Below, piece after piece: positions 49,839-60,578 of a stretch of DNA of 64,000 bases. A program made the translations under genes and the position numbers. The DNA comes from Tranquillimonas rosea (GTDB lineage Bacteria > Pseudomonadota > Alphaproteobacteria > Rhodobacterales > Rhodobacteraceae), in NCBI RefSeq assembly GCF_900111315.1, contig NZ_FOGU01000004.1:1-64000 (forward strand), given 5' to 3'. Each line of letters starts with the position of its first letter. Position 1 is the first letter of the stretch. The notes beneath the pieces were generated by a model, which searched no databases, was not told where the DNA came from, and saw only the letters and a program-made list of their open reading frames with translations.

Positions 49839-51260
49839 TCAGGTCTCCTTCCAATGCCTATCGGTGTTGATTGGTGCGTCCTCCGACAACGGGATGAAGA
49901 TCGAAGCCTTCAGTCCGCCTTCGGCACGGTTTTCGAGCCGAATGTCGCCGCCGTGTCCGCGTATGATCGCCCGCGCGATGGCAAGGCCCAGCCCGTGCCC
50001 CCCGGTTTCGAGCGAGCGGGACGCTTCCAGCCGGTGAAATGGCGCAAAGACCTCTTCGAGCTCGTCCTCGGGGATTCCAGGGCCGTGATCGGTCACCTCA
50101 AGCACCAGGTCGTCGCCCGCGCGGTGCCAGCCGACCGTGGCGCTACCACCGTAGCGGATAGCGTTCTCGACCAGGTTGCGAACGGCCCTGCGCAGTGCGA
50201 GCGGACGAATGCGCATCGTCATCGACGGGCCACCATTCAGATCAAACGGCGTGGCCTTGTCGTCTGCCAGTGCCCCGAGCCAATCGGGTACCTCGACGAC
50301 CTCTGAGACTTCGCGCCCCGCCAGGCCCTCGGCGAAGTTGAGTGTGGCCTCGGCCATCGTCTGCATCTCGTCGATTGAGGCGATCAGGCTCTCGCGGGTC
50401 TCCTCGTCCTCGACGAGTTCGGCATCGAAGCGCATCGCCGTGAGCGGCGATCGCAGGTCATGGCTGACCGCGGCGAGAATGCGGGTGCGATCCGCGACAA
50501 AGCGCGTCAGCCGCTCTTGCATGCGATTAAACGCGCGGGTGAGGTCCCGCACCTCTTCAGGGCCGGCGACCGGCAACAGCTCACCCGCGTCGCCGCGCCC
50601 CAGATCCTCGGCGGCGCGCGACAGAACCCGCAGGGGCCCGGTCAGGCGGGTCATCACGAACCAGAACGCCGCGACGAGGATCAACGCGGCCGTCAGCCCG
50701 AAGGCCAGGAAGGAAAACAGGGGCCATTGCAATGGCGGGCGTTCGAACCGCGTGGCGACGTTCAGCCATCGGCCGCCGGTCAAAGCGATGGACAGGCTCA
50801 TCTCGACCGCCTGCATCCGGCCACGCATCATCTCTTGATGCATCTTGGCCATTTGAGGGGAAAGGTTCGGGATCGGATGAAGAGGGACGGCGGCTTCCCT
50901 TAGGTTGACCCGAATGTCGCGACTGAAGCTGTCGCCAAGCAATGCCCTGACGCGCGTTTCGATGTAGGCGGCGTGATGATGATCGGGCGCGGTGACACTC
51001 GGGGTGGGCGCAAGGTCGAACCGCACAAGCGGCGAATTCGCCGCCCGCACGATTGACGCGGAAAGATCGGGCGGCGCTTCTTCCAGTAGGCGCACGACAT
51101 TGGCGGCGCGCCCCGCCGCCTCGAAGCCCAGGGCGGCGCGGACGGCCAGGCTGCGTTCGTCCGCGAAGAGCCACAGGCTCACCGCCTGCGCGACGGCCAA
51201 CGCCCCGAGGATGAGGATCACGAGCTGCGCGCGCAGGCTGCCTATCTGCGACCGGGTCAC
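49839..51260 (-). CDS. Sensor histidine kinase
   Basis: The 473-residue protein starts with GTG, whose position overlaps the response-regulator stop as GTGA. It has two membrane segments flanking a periplasmic domain (residues about 30-180) with a histidine run (APDHHHAAY) and methionines (MAKMHQEMMRGRMQ), as expected of a copper sensor. A HAMP domain, the phosphoacceptor AAVSHDLRSPL, and ATPase motifs NLVENAIRYG, DHGPGIP and GGHGLGLAIA follow. It should phosphorylate the OmpR-type regulator encoded just upstream. Confidence 0.9.
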   Translation of the reverse strand: MTRSQIGSLRAQLVILILGALAVAQAVSLWLFADERSLAVRAALGFEAAGRAANVVRLLEEAPPDLSASIVRAANSPLVRFDLAPTPSVTAPDHHHAAYIETRVRALLGDSFSRDIRVNLREAAVPLHPIPNLSPQMAKMHQEMMRGRMQAVEMSLSIALTGGRWLNVATRFERPPLQWPLFSFLAFGLTAALILVAAFWFVMTRLTGPLRVLSRAAEDLGRGDAGELLPVAGPEEVRDLTRAFNRMQERLTRFVADRTRILAAVSHDLRSPLTAMRFDAELVEDEETRESLIASIDEMQTMAEATLNFAEGLAGREVSEVVEVPDWLGALADDKATPFDLNGGPSMTMRIRPLALRRAVRNLVENAIRYGGSATVGWHRAGDDLVLEVTDHGPGIPEDELEEVFAPFHRLEASRSLETGGHGLGLAIARAIIRGHGGDIRLENRAEGGLKASIFIPLSEDAPINTDRHWKET

Positions 51261-51988
51261 GAGATCACTTCAACATCCGCGTTCAGACTGTAGCCATGGC
51301 TCCGAACGGTGGTGATGAGCGTCGGGCGCAACGGATCAGTCTCGATCTTGCGCCGCAGCCGAGAGATTTGGTTGTCGATCGTGCGGTCGAGTGGGCCCGC
51401 CGCGCGTCCCGCCGTGAGATCAAGAAGCTGCTCGCGGCTCAGAACCGTGCGCGGACGCGCCAGAAGGACCGTCAACAACCGAAAATCCGCCGTCGTTAGT
51501 CGCACGCGATCGCCGTGACGGTCAGTAATGATAAGGGCATCGGTATCCAGCGTCAGCCCACCGAACCGCAGGATGCGACCTGAAAGCGTTCCGGCCTCGT
51601 TCCTCTCCTCGGGCGCACGGCGCAGAACCGCCTTGATCCGCGCGAGAAGCTCGCGCGGGTTGAACGGTTTCGGGAGGTAGTCGTCAGCGCCGATCTCCAG
51701 ACCCACGATACGGTCCTGATCCTGCCCGAGTGCCGTGAGCATGATGATCGGAAGCCGTTTCTCGGCCGATAGGCGCTTGCAGATCGAAAGTCCGTCCTCG
51801 CCCGGCATCATGACGTCGAGCACCATCAGGTCGAAGTGACCTTTCGCGAGCTTCTCGTCCATGTCTCGAGCATCTTTTGCCGAAGTCGCCCGCATACCAT
51901 TTCGTTCCAGGAATCGCGTGACCGAGTCCCGTATCTGGCGGTGGTCGTCGACAACCAGGATATGCGGCAAACTATTCACCCAGATCAT
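51257..51988 (-). CDS. OmpR-family response regulator
   Basis: The 243-residue protein has a receiver domain with VVDDHRQIRDS, the phosphorylation site LMVLDVMMPGEDG and the LPKPFNPREL lysine region. A winged-helix DNA-binding domain follows (SREQLLDLTAGRAAG, then DRTIDNQISRLRRKIE). The start at 51988 (MIWVNSLPH) was chosen over 52099, which would run through the promoter region. It is the first gene of an operon with the histidine kinase and the SHOCT-domain protein. Control of nearby copper genes is likely but not shown. Confidence 0.9.
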   Translation of the reverse strand: MIWVNSLPHILVVDDHRQIRDSVTRFLERNGMRATSAKDARDMDEKLAKGHFDLMVLDVMMPGEDGLSICKRLSAEKRLPIIMLTALGQDQDRIVGLEIGADDYLPKPFNPRELLARIKAVLRRAPEERNEAGTLSGRILRFGGLTLDTDALIITDRHGDRVRLTTADFRLLTVLLARPRTVLSREQLLDLTAGRAAGPLDRTIDNQISRLRRKIETDPLRPTLITTVRSHGYSLNADVEVIS

Positions 51989-52032
51989 TTGGCAGGGTGG
52001 CGACACTGGGTCAGTACCGCGATTGTAACGCT

Positions 52033-52069
52033 TTGTATCAGGCACCCGCGTTGCGACGAACGGATACAA
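52033..52069. repeat. Inverted repeat in the regulator promoter region
   Basis: TTGTATC (52033-52039) and GATACAA (52063-52069) are perfect complements, with starts 30 bases apart. They lie between the response regulator and the EF-hand gene. They could be a binding site for this or another regulator, but chance is not excluded. Confidence 0.35.
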
Positions 52070-52149
52070 TATCGGAAATGACGCAGCCTTGGCGTTCATT
52101 ATTACTTTCCCATGTCGGTGAGGCGTTTAACACGAGGAAGGATACGGAC

Positions 52150-52710
52150 ATGAAGGCTGGAGCGAAACTCACGGCGGCTACCGCCATTCTGATGTCTCTG
52201 GGCGGTGTCGCCCTAGCCGCGGGCGATCATGGCCATGATCGCCAGGGCGCTTCGGGAGCGCAGGGTCCGAGGGCTGGCAATCATGACATGATGCAGATGC
52301 ACGCGCAGATGATGGGGGGCGGTGGGCCCGCGGGCGGCATGGTCATGATGGGCACGATCATGGAGCGGCTGGACACGAATGGCGATGGCACGGTGACATC
52401 GCAGGAGGCCAACGAAGGATTACAGGCCCTGCTAGCGGAATATGACGCCGATGGCGACGAAGACCTGTCGCTCGCCGAATTCGAGACCCTCCACAGCGCG
52501 CTCATTCGCGAAACCATGGTGGACCGTTTCCAATTCCTTGACGCCGATGGAGATGGCGCGGTGACCGCGGCAGAAATAGTCGAGCCGGCTGACATGATGG
52601 GGCAGATGGAGACCATGCGCAACGGCATGATGCCCGGACCGAACGTCGGCATGCAGGGCGACGGCGGCATGATGGGGGCACCCGGCGAGGGTCGCATGGG
52701 CAACAACTGA
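52150..52710 (+). CDS. Periplasmic EF-hand protein rich in His/Met
   Basis: The 186-residue precursor has a signal peptide (GAKLTAATAILMSLGGVALAAG). A His/Met-rich region follows (DHGHDRQ and MMQMHAQMMGG), then three EF-hand-like calcium loops (DTNGDGTVTSQE, DADGDEDLSLAE, DADGDGAVTAAE). A Gly/Met-rich tail ends the protein. The Met/His stretches are typical of copper-binding regions. It diverges from the two-component system, which may control it. ATG 52150 has GAAGGA upstream. Confidence 0.82.
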   Translation: MKAGAKLTAATAILMSLGGVALAAGDHGHDRQGASGAQGPRAGNHDMMQMHAQMMGGGGPAGGMVMMGTIMERLDTNGDGTVTSQEANEGLQALLAEYDADGDEDLSLAEFETLHSALIRETMVDRFQFLDADGDGAVTAAEIVEPADMMGQMETMRNGMMPGPNVGMQGDGGMMGAPGEGRMGNN

Positions 52711-52785
52711 GCTCGCCTTATCGCCATCCCTTGCCCGGCCCTGCGTCCCGCGGGACCGGGCCTCGGCCATGAAAGGACAGACAGA

Positions 52786-53172
52786 ATGGCATATACGCAC
52801 GACCGCAAGATGGCGGGCACGGGCATCGACGACGCGGAAGCCCGCGTGCGCGCGGCGCTGACGGAGGCAGGCTTCGGCGTTCTGACCGAGATCGACGTAA
52901 AGGCCACGATGAAGAAAAAGATCGAAAAGGACATGGATGGCTACAAGATCCTTGGCGCCTGCAATCCGAACATGGCTTGGGAGGCCATGAGCCTCGAGCC
53001 GCGGATCGGCGCGATGCTACCCTGCAATGTCATCCTGCGCAGCGTCGAGGGCGGCACCGAGGTGAGCGCCATCGACCCGGTCGCATCGATGCAGGCGGTG
53101 GAAAACGCCGAGCTGCACGAGGTCGCCGGGCAGGTCCGCGACATGCTGTTCGGTGCTGTCGAGAGCGCATGA
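52786..53172 (+). CDS. DUF302-family protein
   Basis: The 128-residue cytoplasmic protein fits DUF302: ALTEAGFGVLTEIDVKATMKKKI, YKILGACNPNMAWEAM and IGAMLPCNVILRS. The function of the family is not established; members are frequently encoded near copper-resistance and oxidative-stress genes. GAAAGGACAGAC precedes the ATG. It is coupled to the next gene (ATGA overlap), starting an operon of membrane proteins that leads to the copper ATPase. Confidence 0.85.
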   Translation: MAYTHDRKMAGTGIDDAEARVRAALTEAGFGVLTEIDVKATMKKKIEKDMDGYKILGACNPNMAWEAMSLEPRIGAMLPCNVILRSVEGGTEVSAIDPVASMQAVENAELHEVAGQVRDMLFGAVESA

Positions 53173-53579
53173 CCGAAGAAAGCGGTCTCAGGATGCCGGC
53201 ACCGGCCGCCACCGGCGGTCTGCTGTTTGCAATGTCCGTTCCCGTGCATCTGTTGGTCAGCAAGGATGTCTCTGTTGCCATCGCTGCGGTGACACTCGCG
53301 CTGATCGGTGGAGCCTATATCGGGTTCGGAGCGCGTGCAGCGGATGCCCGGGTATTCTGGATAGAGTTTACGGGTGCCGTGCTCTTCGGGCTCGCAGCGT
53401 TGGCCGGCCTTGTCTGGCACTGGATTGCACTACCCCTCGGCTTGGCGCTGCACGCGGTCTGGGACATGGCCCATCATCGTCGCACTTTCGGTGCCCCGGT
53501 ACCAGCGTGGTACATTTCGTTCTGTGTTGTCGTTGACCTCGCCGTCGCCGCTTTTCTGGTGCTGCTCTATGCGTCGTAG
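53169..53579 (+). CDS. Small polytopic membrane protein of unknown function
   Basis: The 136-residue protein has about four hydrophobic segments, including GGLLFAMSVPVHLLV, VFWIEFTGAVLFGLAALAGLVWHW and WYISFCVVVDLAVAAFLVLL. Its central WDMAHHRR motif carries two histidines. The start overlaps the DUF302 stop as ATGA, and the stop overlaps the next gene by 11 bases. No characterised family is recognised. Position suggests a function in the same metal or envelope process. Confidence 0.7.
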   Translation: MTEESGLRMPAPAATGGLLFAMSVPVHLLVSKDVSVAIAAVTLALIGGAYIGFGARAADARVFWIEFTGAVLFGLAALAGLVWHWIALPLGLALHAVWDMAHHRRTFGAPVPAWYISFCVVVDLAVAAFLVLLYAS

Positions 53580-54270
53580 ATATCGGTCCATCGGCATGGC
53601 CGCTGCGGGGCTTTTTGTCCTGCTGGCTCTGGGTGCCTGGATCGGTGAATGGCTTCCTGGATCTGTCGACCGCAACGCCGTTGAAAGCTGGGTCTCGGCG
53701 GCAGGGCCTTGGGGCCCGCTCGCGGTGATCGCGTTGATGACTGTGGCCGTCGTCGCCAGTCCCATTCCGAGCGCGCCCATCGCGCTGGCTTCGGGGGCGG
53801 CCTACGGCCACTATGCCGGATCGGCCTATGTCGCCCTCGGGTCCGAGATCGGCGCACTTGCGGCCTTCCTCATCGCCCGCGGGCTGGGGCGTGGGCCAGT
53901 CGAGCGCCTCCTTGGCGAAAAGGCCGAATACGGTCTGCTGGGGTCTCAGAACGCGCTGACGCTCACGGTGTTCGTGAGTCGTCTTCTGCCATTCGTCTCT
54001 TTTGACGCGATGAGCTATGCCGCTGGCCTCAGTCGCCTGCACTTCTGGCGGTTCGCCCTAGCCACGATGGCCGGCATCCTGCCTGCGAGTTTCGTGCTCG
54101 CGCATTTCGGAAGCGCGGCGATGGAGGGCACCTTCGGCAGCGCGGAATGGGGCGCGCTTGGGCTCGGGCTGATGACGGGGCTTCCCCTCCTGCTGCTTGC
54201 GCTTCGGCGTGGTTCTGCTTTCAGAAAGGGCGCCCCGAACAAAGATGTGACGGAGGCCAGTCGATCATGA
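53569..54270 (+). CDS. TVP38/TMEM64 (DedA-like) family membrane protein
   Basis: The 233-residue protein has about six membrane segments and the family motif around SPIPSAPIALASGAAYGHYAG, plus the FVSRLLPFVSFDAMSYAAGLS region typical of the SNARE-associated/TVP38 domain. Such proteins affect lipid scrambling and membrane homeostasis. The start at 53569 (MRRRYRSIGM) overlaps the preceding gene by 11 bases; its stop overlaps the permease gene as ATGA. Its task in copper stress is unknown. Confidence 0.85.
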   Translation: MRRRYRSIGMAAAGLFVLLALGAWIGEWLPGSVDRNAVESWVSAAGPWGPLAVIALMTVAVVASPIPSAPIALASGAAYGHYAGSAYVALGSEIGALAAFLIARGLGRGPVERLLGEKAEYGLLGSQNALTLTVFVSRLLPFVSFDAMSYAAGLSRLHFWRFALATMAGILPASFVLAHFGSAAMEGTFGSAEWGALGLGLMTGLPLLLLALRRGSAFRKGAPNKDVTEASRS

Positions 54271-55613
54271 GTTCCGACTACAAGAAAAACAGCCTCAGCC
54301 TTCTCGACGCCGTGGCGATGGGAACGGGCGTTATGATCGGCGCCGGTATCCTTGCCCTGACTGGGCAGATTGCCGAACTGGCCGGCCCGTGGTTCCCTCT
54401 GGCCTTTGTCGCTGGCGCCGTCGTGACTGCATTCAGCGCCTACACCTACATCAAGATGTCCAATGCCTGGCCGTCCGCCGGCGGCATCGGCATGATCCTG
54501 AAGAAGGCCTATGGGCCGACGACGGTTGCCGCTGGCGCGGCACTCCTGATGGCCTTTTCGATGGTCATCAACGAAAGCCTCGTCGCACGGACCTTCGCCA
54601 CCTACCTGATGCGCGGGCTGGGGATGGAGCCGGGCGGCTGGCTCGTTCCAACGATTGGTGTCGGCCTGATCGTCTTCGCCTACCTCGTGAATGCCTCCGG
54701 CAACAGATCGGTGGGGCTCCTTTCGCAGATCATGGCGGTCCTCAAGGTCGGCGGGATCGCGCTCTTCGGCATTGCGGCGCTTTGGGCGGGTGGCATCTCC
54801 TTCGAAGCGACGGGCGATAGGGAAACGGGCGCCGCCGGGTTCATTGCATCGCTGGCGCTCGCGATCCTCGCCTTCAAGGGCTTCACGACGATCACGAATT
54901 CCGGTGCCGAAATCACGGCTCCCCACCGCAACGTCGGTCGCGCCATCGTCATCTCCATCGCGATCTGCGTGGTGGTCTACCTGCTCGTGGCCTTTGCCGT
55001 GGGCTCGAGCCTGCCGCTCGATCGGATCGTGGCCGCGAAAGACTACGCTCTTGCTGAGGCGGCAGAGCCGGCGCTTGGCCGGATCGGTTTCTACCTGACG
55101 GTCGCGCTGGCGCTCGTCGCGACGGCATCGGGCGTGATCGCAAGCATTTTCGCAGTGTCCCGCATGCTCGCCATGCTGACCGACATGAAGATGATCCCGC
55201 ACAGCCATTTCGGGATGCCGGGCACGATCCGGGATCACACTCTTGTCTACACGGTGGTGATCGCCGGCGTACTCACAGTCTTCTTCGACCTCAGCCGCAT
55301 CGCCTCCCTTGGCGCCTTCTTTTACCTGGTGATGGACATACTGATCCATTGGGGCGTTTGGCGACATCTCAGAGAAGAGATCGGCGCGCGCGGCTGGGTT
55401 CTGCTGACGGCCATCGGACTCGACGCCATCGTTCTCGGGGCCTTCACCGTGATGAAATGGCAAAGCGACCCGACGATCGTCCTCGTCGCCGTTGTTGGCA
55501 TGGCAGCCGTCTTCGCATTCGAGCATGGCTTTCTGAAGCGCAATCCGCCCACGGCCGGCAACCATGATCACGGGCACGGAAAGACAGGCGAGCCCGAGAA
55601 GGCATCCCATTGA
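54267..55613 (+). CDS. APC-superfamily amino-acid permease
   Basis: The 448-residue protein has about twelve membrane segments. The first helix motif [16 protein letters not shown] is that of APC transporters, and [14 protein letters not shown] is the helix 6 region. The C-terminal tail [12 protein letters not shown] is histidine-rich, which is unusual and suggests metal association. The start overlaps the TVP38 gene as ATGA. The substrate is likely an amino acid or amine, but its place directly before a copper ATPase suggests use in metal stress. Confidence 0.85.
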   Translation: MSSDYKKNSLSLLDAVAMGTGVMIGAGILALTGQIAELAGPWFPLAFVAGAVVTAFSAYTYIKMSNAWPSAGGIGMILKKAYGPTTVAAGAALLMAFSMVINESLVARTFATYLMRGLGMEPGGWLVPTIGVGLIVFAYLVNASGNRSVGLLSQIMAVLKVGGIALFGIAALWAGGISFEATGDRETGAAGFIASLALAILAFKGFTTITNSGAEITAPHRNVGRAIVISIAICVVVYLLVAFAVGSSLPLDRIVAAKDYALAEAAEPALGRIGFYLTVALALVATASGVIASIFAVSRMLAMLTDMKMIPHSHFGMPGTIRDHTLVYTVVIAGVLTVFFDLSRIASLGAFFYLVMDILIHWGVWRHLREEIGARGWVLLTAIGLDAIVLGAFTVMKWQSDPTIVLVAVVGMAAVFAFEHGFLKRNPPTAGNHDHGHGKTGEPEKASH

Positions 55614-55662
55614 CCTTCCAACCGTTGGAAGCCCCACATTGAGTCCCGAAAGGGGAAAACCG

Positions 55663-57993
<2,331 letters not shown>

Positions 57994-57997
57994 GCGA

Positions 57998-58170
57998 ATG
58001 GAAGCCGCGATGGCCAGTTCACATCACGGGCATATGCCGTCTGGCGGGCGCAGCATGGCAATCTCCGCCTGGCTGACGGGGGTCTACTTCGTCATCGAGA
58101 TGGGCATCGGCCTCTGGACAGGGTTGATCGCGGTGATTTTGGACGCGTTCCACACCTTCTCCGCCGTTGA
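57998..58170 (+). pseudogene. Cation diffusion facilitator gene fragment (5' part only)
   Basis: The frame starts at 57998 and codes a His-containing N-terminus (SSHHGHMPSGG) and the first CDF membrane segments (WLTGVYFVIEMGIGLWTGLIAVILDAFHTFSAV). The similarity then ends abruptly at about 58170, although the frame stays open to 58474. The remaining 80% of a zinc/cadmium/iron exporter is missing. It lies four bases after the copper ATPase and once formed an operon with it. Confidence 0.72.
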
Positions 58171-58488
58171 CGCCGAGCGCCTTCGCGGCCCTACTGACAC
58201 CAGCCCGAAAACTCGCGTGAGCCTTGGATCAAATCCGGGGTCAGGACCCCCCCGGCGCCACCCGAGTTGGTTCTGCCGCAATGAACGGCAGAGCTGTCGC
58301 CGCTCCGGCGATCTGCGGCGAAGGTCAGAAGCGAGCCCAAATCACTTGCGGCGAGGTAGAGTGAGTTCGCGCTTGCGGCGCAGCTTGAGATGTTGCGGGG
58401 CCTGCGAAAGCCCCCCGTTCACTTCGATTAGGGTTTGCGTCAGGTTCGCCGAATCCCACAGCTCGGCTGATTGACGAACCGCGTACGG
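58171..58488. other. Junction DNA between the copper and nickel modules
   Basis: No gene is supported here. An open frame continuing the CDF fragment has no family similarity. A GGGGCC/GGCCCC-like hairpin near 58395-58415 has no T-run. The region probably marks a recombination joint. Confidence 0.4.
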
Positions 58489-59814
58489 CTATCCGGCCGG
58501 CCATTCCGAGTGCAATCGGTCGATAATCAGCGCATGGGCATGACTATGGCCGCTACCGTGCTTTGCGAGATGTGGGTGATCAGGTGGAAGATCGTTGTGC
58601 CGATGGGACATCGTCTCGGGATCTCCCGCGGGCCACAGGCCGACGGCGAAGACAATGCCGAGCGCGGCCAGGAGACCGAGGCCGACGAGAGCCACCGGCG
58701 CACCGGCCACCGTCATCAGAACCCCGGCGAGCGGATAGGTTACGAGCCAGCAGGCGTGGCTGAGCGCGAACTGCGCGGCAAAGATGGCAGGGCGATCCTC
58801 GGGATGGGCGGACCGTCGGAGGAGACGCCCCGATGGCGTGAGCACCGCAGAATACCCGATCCCCCCAACGAGCCATGCTGCAAGCAGCAATGCCCAAGTG
58901 AGACCCGCCATCAGAATGAGTGCCGCGAGAAGCACGAGCGTGGCCGTAAGGGCGATGGCGCCCGCGAGCATGACGGGACGGTCCGAGACCCTGTCGAGCA
59001 CGCGCGGCAAGCCGAGCGCCGCAAGCATGGAGCCCGCGCCAAAGGCGAACATCGTCCAGGCCAGTGCGCTCTCTCCGAGCGCCAGCTCGCTGCGCACCAG
59101 AACGACGGTGTTGACCAGCACCATCGCCCCGCCTGCCGCGGCCGCGAGGTTCAGCGCGAGCAGCCCGCGCAGACGCGGCGTGGCGAGATAGATACGAATG
59201 CCGCGGGTGGAGCGGTTGTAGATCCCGCGCGGTTCCGATGGCTGCGGGCTCGGCAGCAGGACTGAGACGACCAGTGCCGCCGAAGCGACGAAGCCCACGA
59301 CCGTGCCCAGAAACAGCGCGTTGTAGGACATGAACGCGAGCAGGAGACCCGCGAGCGTCGGGCTGACGATGTTCTCGAGGTCGTAGGCCAGACGCGACAG
59401 AGACAGCGCGCGGGTGTAGCGATCCTCCTCCGGCAGCACGTCGGGGATCGTCGCCTGGAAGGTGGGCGTGAACGCGGCCGAGGCCGATTGCAGCAGGAAG
59501 ATCAGCACGTAGACCTGCCAAATCTCGGTGACGAAAGGCAGGCAGAGCGCCGCGCCTGCCCTCACGAGGTCCAGCGTGACCAGCATCGCGCGGCGCGGCA
59601 CACGGTCTGCGAAGGCGCCTGCGATCGGCGCGATGCCGACATAGGCCACCATCTTGATCGTGAAGACAGCGCCGAGGACGAGGCCGGCTCGCTCGCCGGC
59701 AAGATCGTAAGCCAGAAGCCCGAGCGCCACCGTGGCAAGGCCCGTGCCGAGCAAGGCAACGACCTGCGCAAGCAGGAGATGGCGGTAGGTGCGGTCGCCG
59801 AGGATGGACAGCAT
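58489..59814 (-). CDS. nreB: MFS exporter with His-rich tail, NreB/NrsD-like
   Basis: The 441-residue protein has twelve membrane segments of the MFS type (DRTYRHLLLAQVVALLGTGLA, then FADRVPRRAML). A C-terminal tail of about 40 residues is very rich in histidine (MSHRHNDLPPDHPHLAKHG, then SGHSHAHA). This tail is the hallmark of the nickel exporters NreB and NrsD. Start 59814 (MLSILGDRTYRHL); 59898 would overlap the regulator gene. It is cotranscribed with the sensor gene (8-base gap). Nickel export is the likely role, cobalt is possible. Confidence 0.78.
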   Translation of the reverse strand: MLSILGDRTYRHLLLAQVVALLGTGLATVALGLLAYDLAGERAGLVLGAVFTIKMVAYVGIAPIAGAFADRVPRRAMLVTLDLVRAGAALCLPFVTEIWQVYVLIFLLQSASAAFTPTFQATIPDVLPEEDRYTRALSLSRLAYDLENIVSPTLAGLLLAFMSYNALFLGTVVGFVASAALVVSVLLPSPQPSEPRGIYNRSTRGIRIYLATPRLRGLLALNLAAAAGGAMVLVNTVVLVRSELALGESALAWTMFAFGAGSMLAALGLPRVLDRVSDRPVMLAGAIALTATLVLLAALILMAGLTWALLLAAWLVGGIGYSAVLTPSGRLLRRSAHPEDRPAIFAAQFALSHACWLVTYPLAGVLMTVAGAPVALVGLGLLAALGIVFAVGLWPAGDPETMSHRHNDLPPDHPHLAKHGSGHSHAHALIIDRLHSEWPAG

Positions 59815-59821
59815 GATGCCC

Positions 59822-60082
59822 TCAGAGGTAGCGGGAGATCGCCTTGAGTTCGGCGCGATCGGTGTCCGAACCTTCGGTGTCGAGACAGTGGTCGACATGG
59901 TCGTGGATCAGCGCCCGCTTCGCGTTCGTCACCGCCTTCTCGACCGCCTGGAGCTGCTGCGCGATGTCGAGGCACGGCTTGCCGGTCTCGAGCATCTCGA
60001 TGACCGAGCGCAGGTGCCCGTCGGCACGTTTCAGCCGGGCGATCAGGGCGGGATGACTTGCGTGGACATGAGGGTCTGACAT
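59822..60082 (-). CDS. nreA: CsoR/RcnR-family metal sensor with InrS-like ligand set
   Basis: The 86-residue all-helical repressor has Cys37, His62 and Cys66 in the spacing of CsoR-family sensors, plus His5, which stands 32 residues before Cys37. This His-Cys-His-Cys pattern equals the one I recall for the nickel sensor InrS. The RLKRADGHLRSVIEML helix is typical. It precedes the exporter in the operon and follows a G-tract operator. Release from DNA on metal binding would turn on the exporter. Cu(I) cannot be excluded because three of the ligands suit it too. Confidence 0.82.
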   Translation of the reverse strand: MSDPHVHASHPALIARLKRADGHLRSVIEMLETGKPCLDIAQQLQAVEKAVTNAKRALIHDHVDHCLDTEGSDTDRAELKAISRYL

Positions 60083-60090
60083 AGGCTGAT

Positions 60091-60115
60091 GCTATCCTCC
60101 AGGGGGGGATAGAGC
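60091..60115. promoter_or_regulatory. G-tract operator for the CsoR/RcnR-family sensor
   Basis: CTATCC (60092-60097) and GGATAG (60107-60112) are perfect inverted arms that enclose a run of seven G residues (60102-60108). RcnR/CsoR-family repressors bind such G-tracts with flanking inverted repeats. It lies 9 bases before the sensor ATG and 48 bases before the divergent gene, so it can control both directions. Confidence 0.78.
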
Positions 60116-60163
60116 AAGACAGCGGGCAACACGCTGCACGAGGCGAGGGAACAGGCAGGTCCG

Positions 60164-60517
60164 ATGAAATCGATCCGGACAGTCGGACAGCATGTGCTCG
60201 CGGGGCTTCTTTGCCTCGCAGTCTTGGCATGGTCCGTCATGCCTGCCACGTCCCATGCGCCGTCGATCTTCGAGACCCTCCAGGAGCACGTGGAGATGAT
60301 CACCGAGCACGGGCATTCCCACGGGCTCGAGGAAGACCTCGCCTGGGCCATGCACGGGCACAGTCACGACAGCGCAGATCACGACCACAGTCAGGCCGTC
60401 CTGACGCCCGACGATACTTCGCAGCCATTCGAGGGCTACAGGTCGTCCTGGCGGCTCAGGCCAGCCGCTGACGGGCCCTCGACCAAGTTCCGCATCGAGC
60501 GACCTCCGCGGGCCTGA
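60164..60517 (+). CDS. Secreted His-rich protein
   Basis: The 117-residue precursor has a signal peptide (VGQHVLAGLLCLAVLAWSVMPATSHA) and a region dense in His, Asp and Glu (EHVEMITEHGHSHGLEED and MHGHSHDSADHDHS). This probably binds Ni(II) or Co(II) in the periplasm. It starts the operon divergent from the sensor gene and is followed 61 bases later by a HupE/UreJ-type permease. No enzymatic motif is seen. Confidence 0.7.
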   Translation: MKSIRTVGQHVLAGLLCLAVLAWSVMPATSHAPSIFETLQEHVEMITEHGHSHGLEEDLAWAMHGHSHDSADHDHSQAVLTPDDTSQPFEGYRSSWRLRPAADGPSTKFRIERPPRA

Positions 60518-60578
60518 TCGAGGATGCTCCCTCGGGGAGCACACTCATCGATCACGCAAATCCACGCGGAGACCATCC

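Noticed and set aside
52733-52761. GCCCGG/CCGGGC hairpin between the EF-hand and DUF302 genes
   Set aside because: No T-run follows, so it is not a convincing factor-independent terminator; kept only as a note.
54015-55637. 540-residue minus-strand frame opposite the APC permease
   Set aside because: Charged, His/Arg/Asp-rich shadow of the permease gene, whose frame has proper membrane helices and family motifs.
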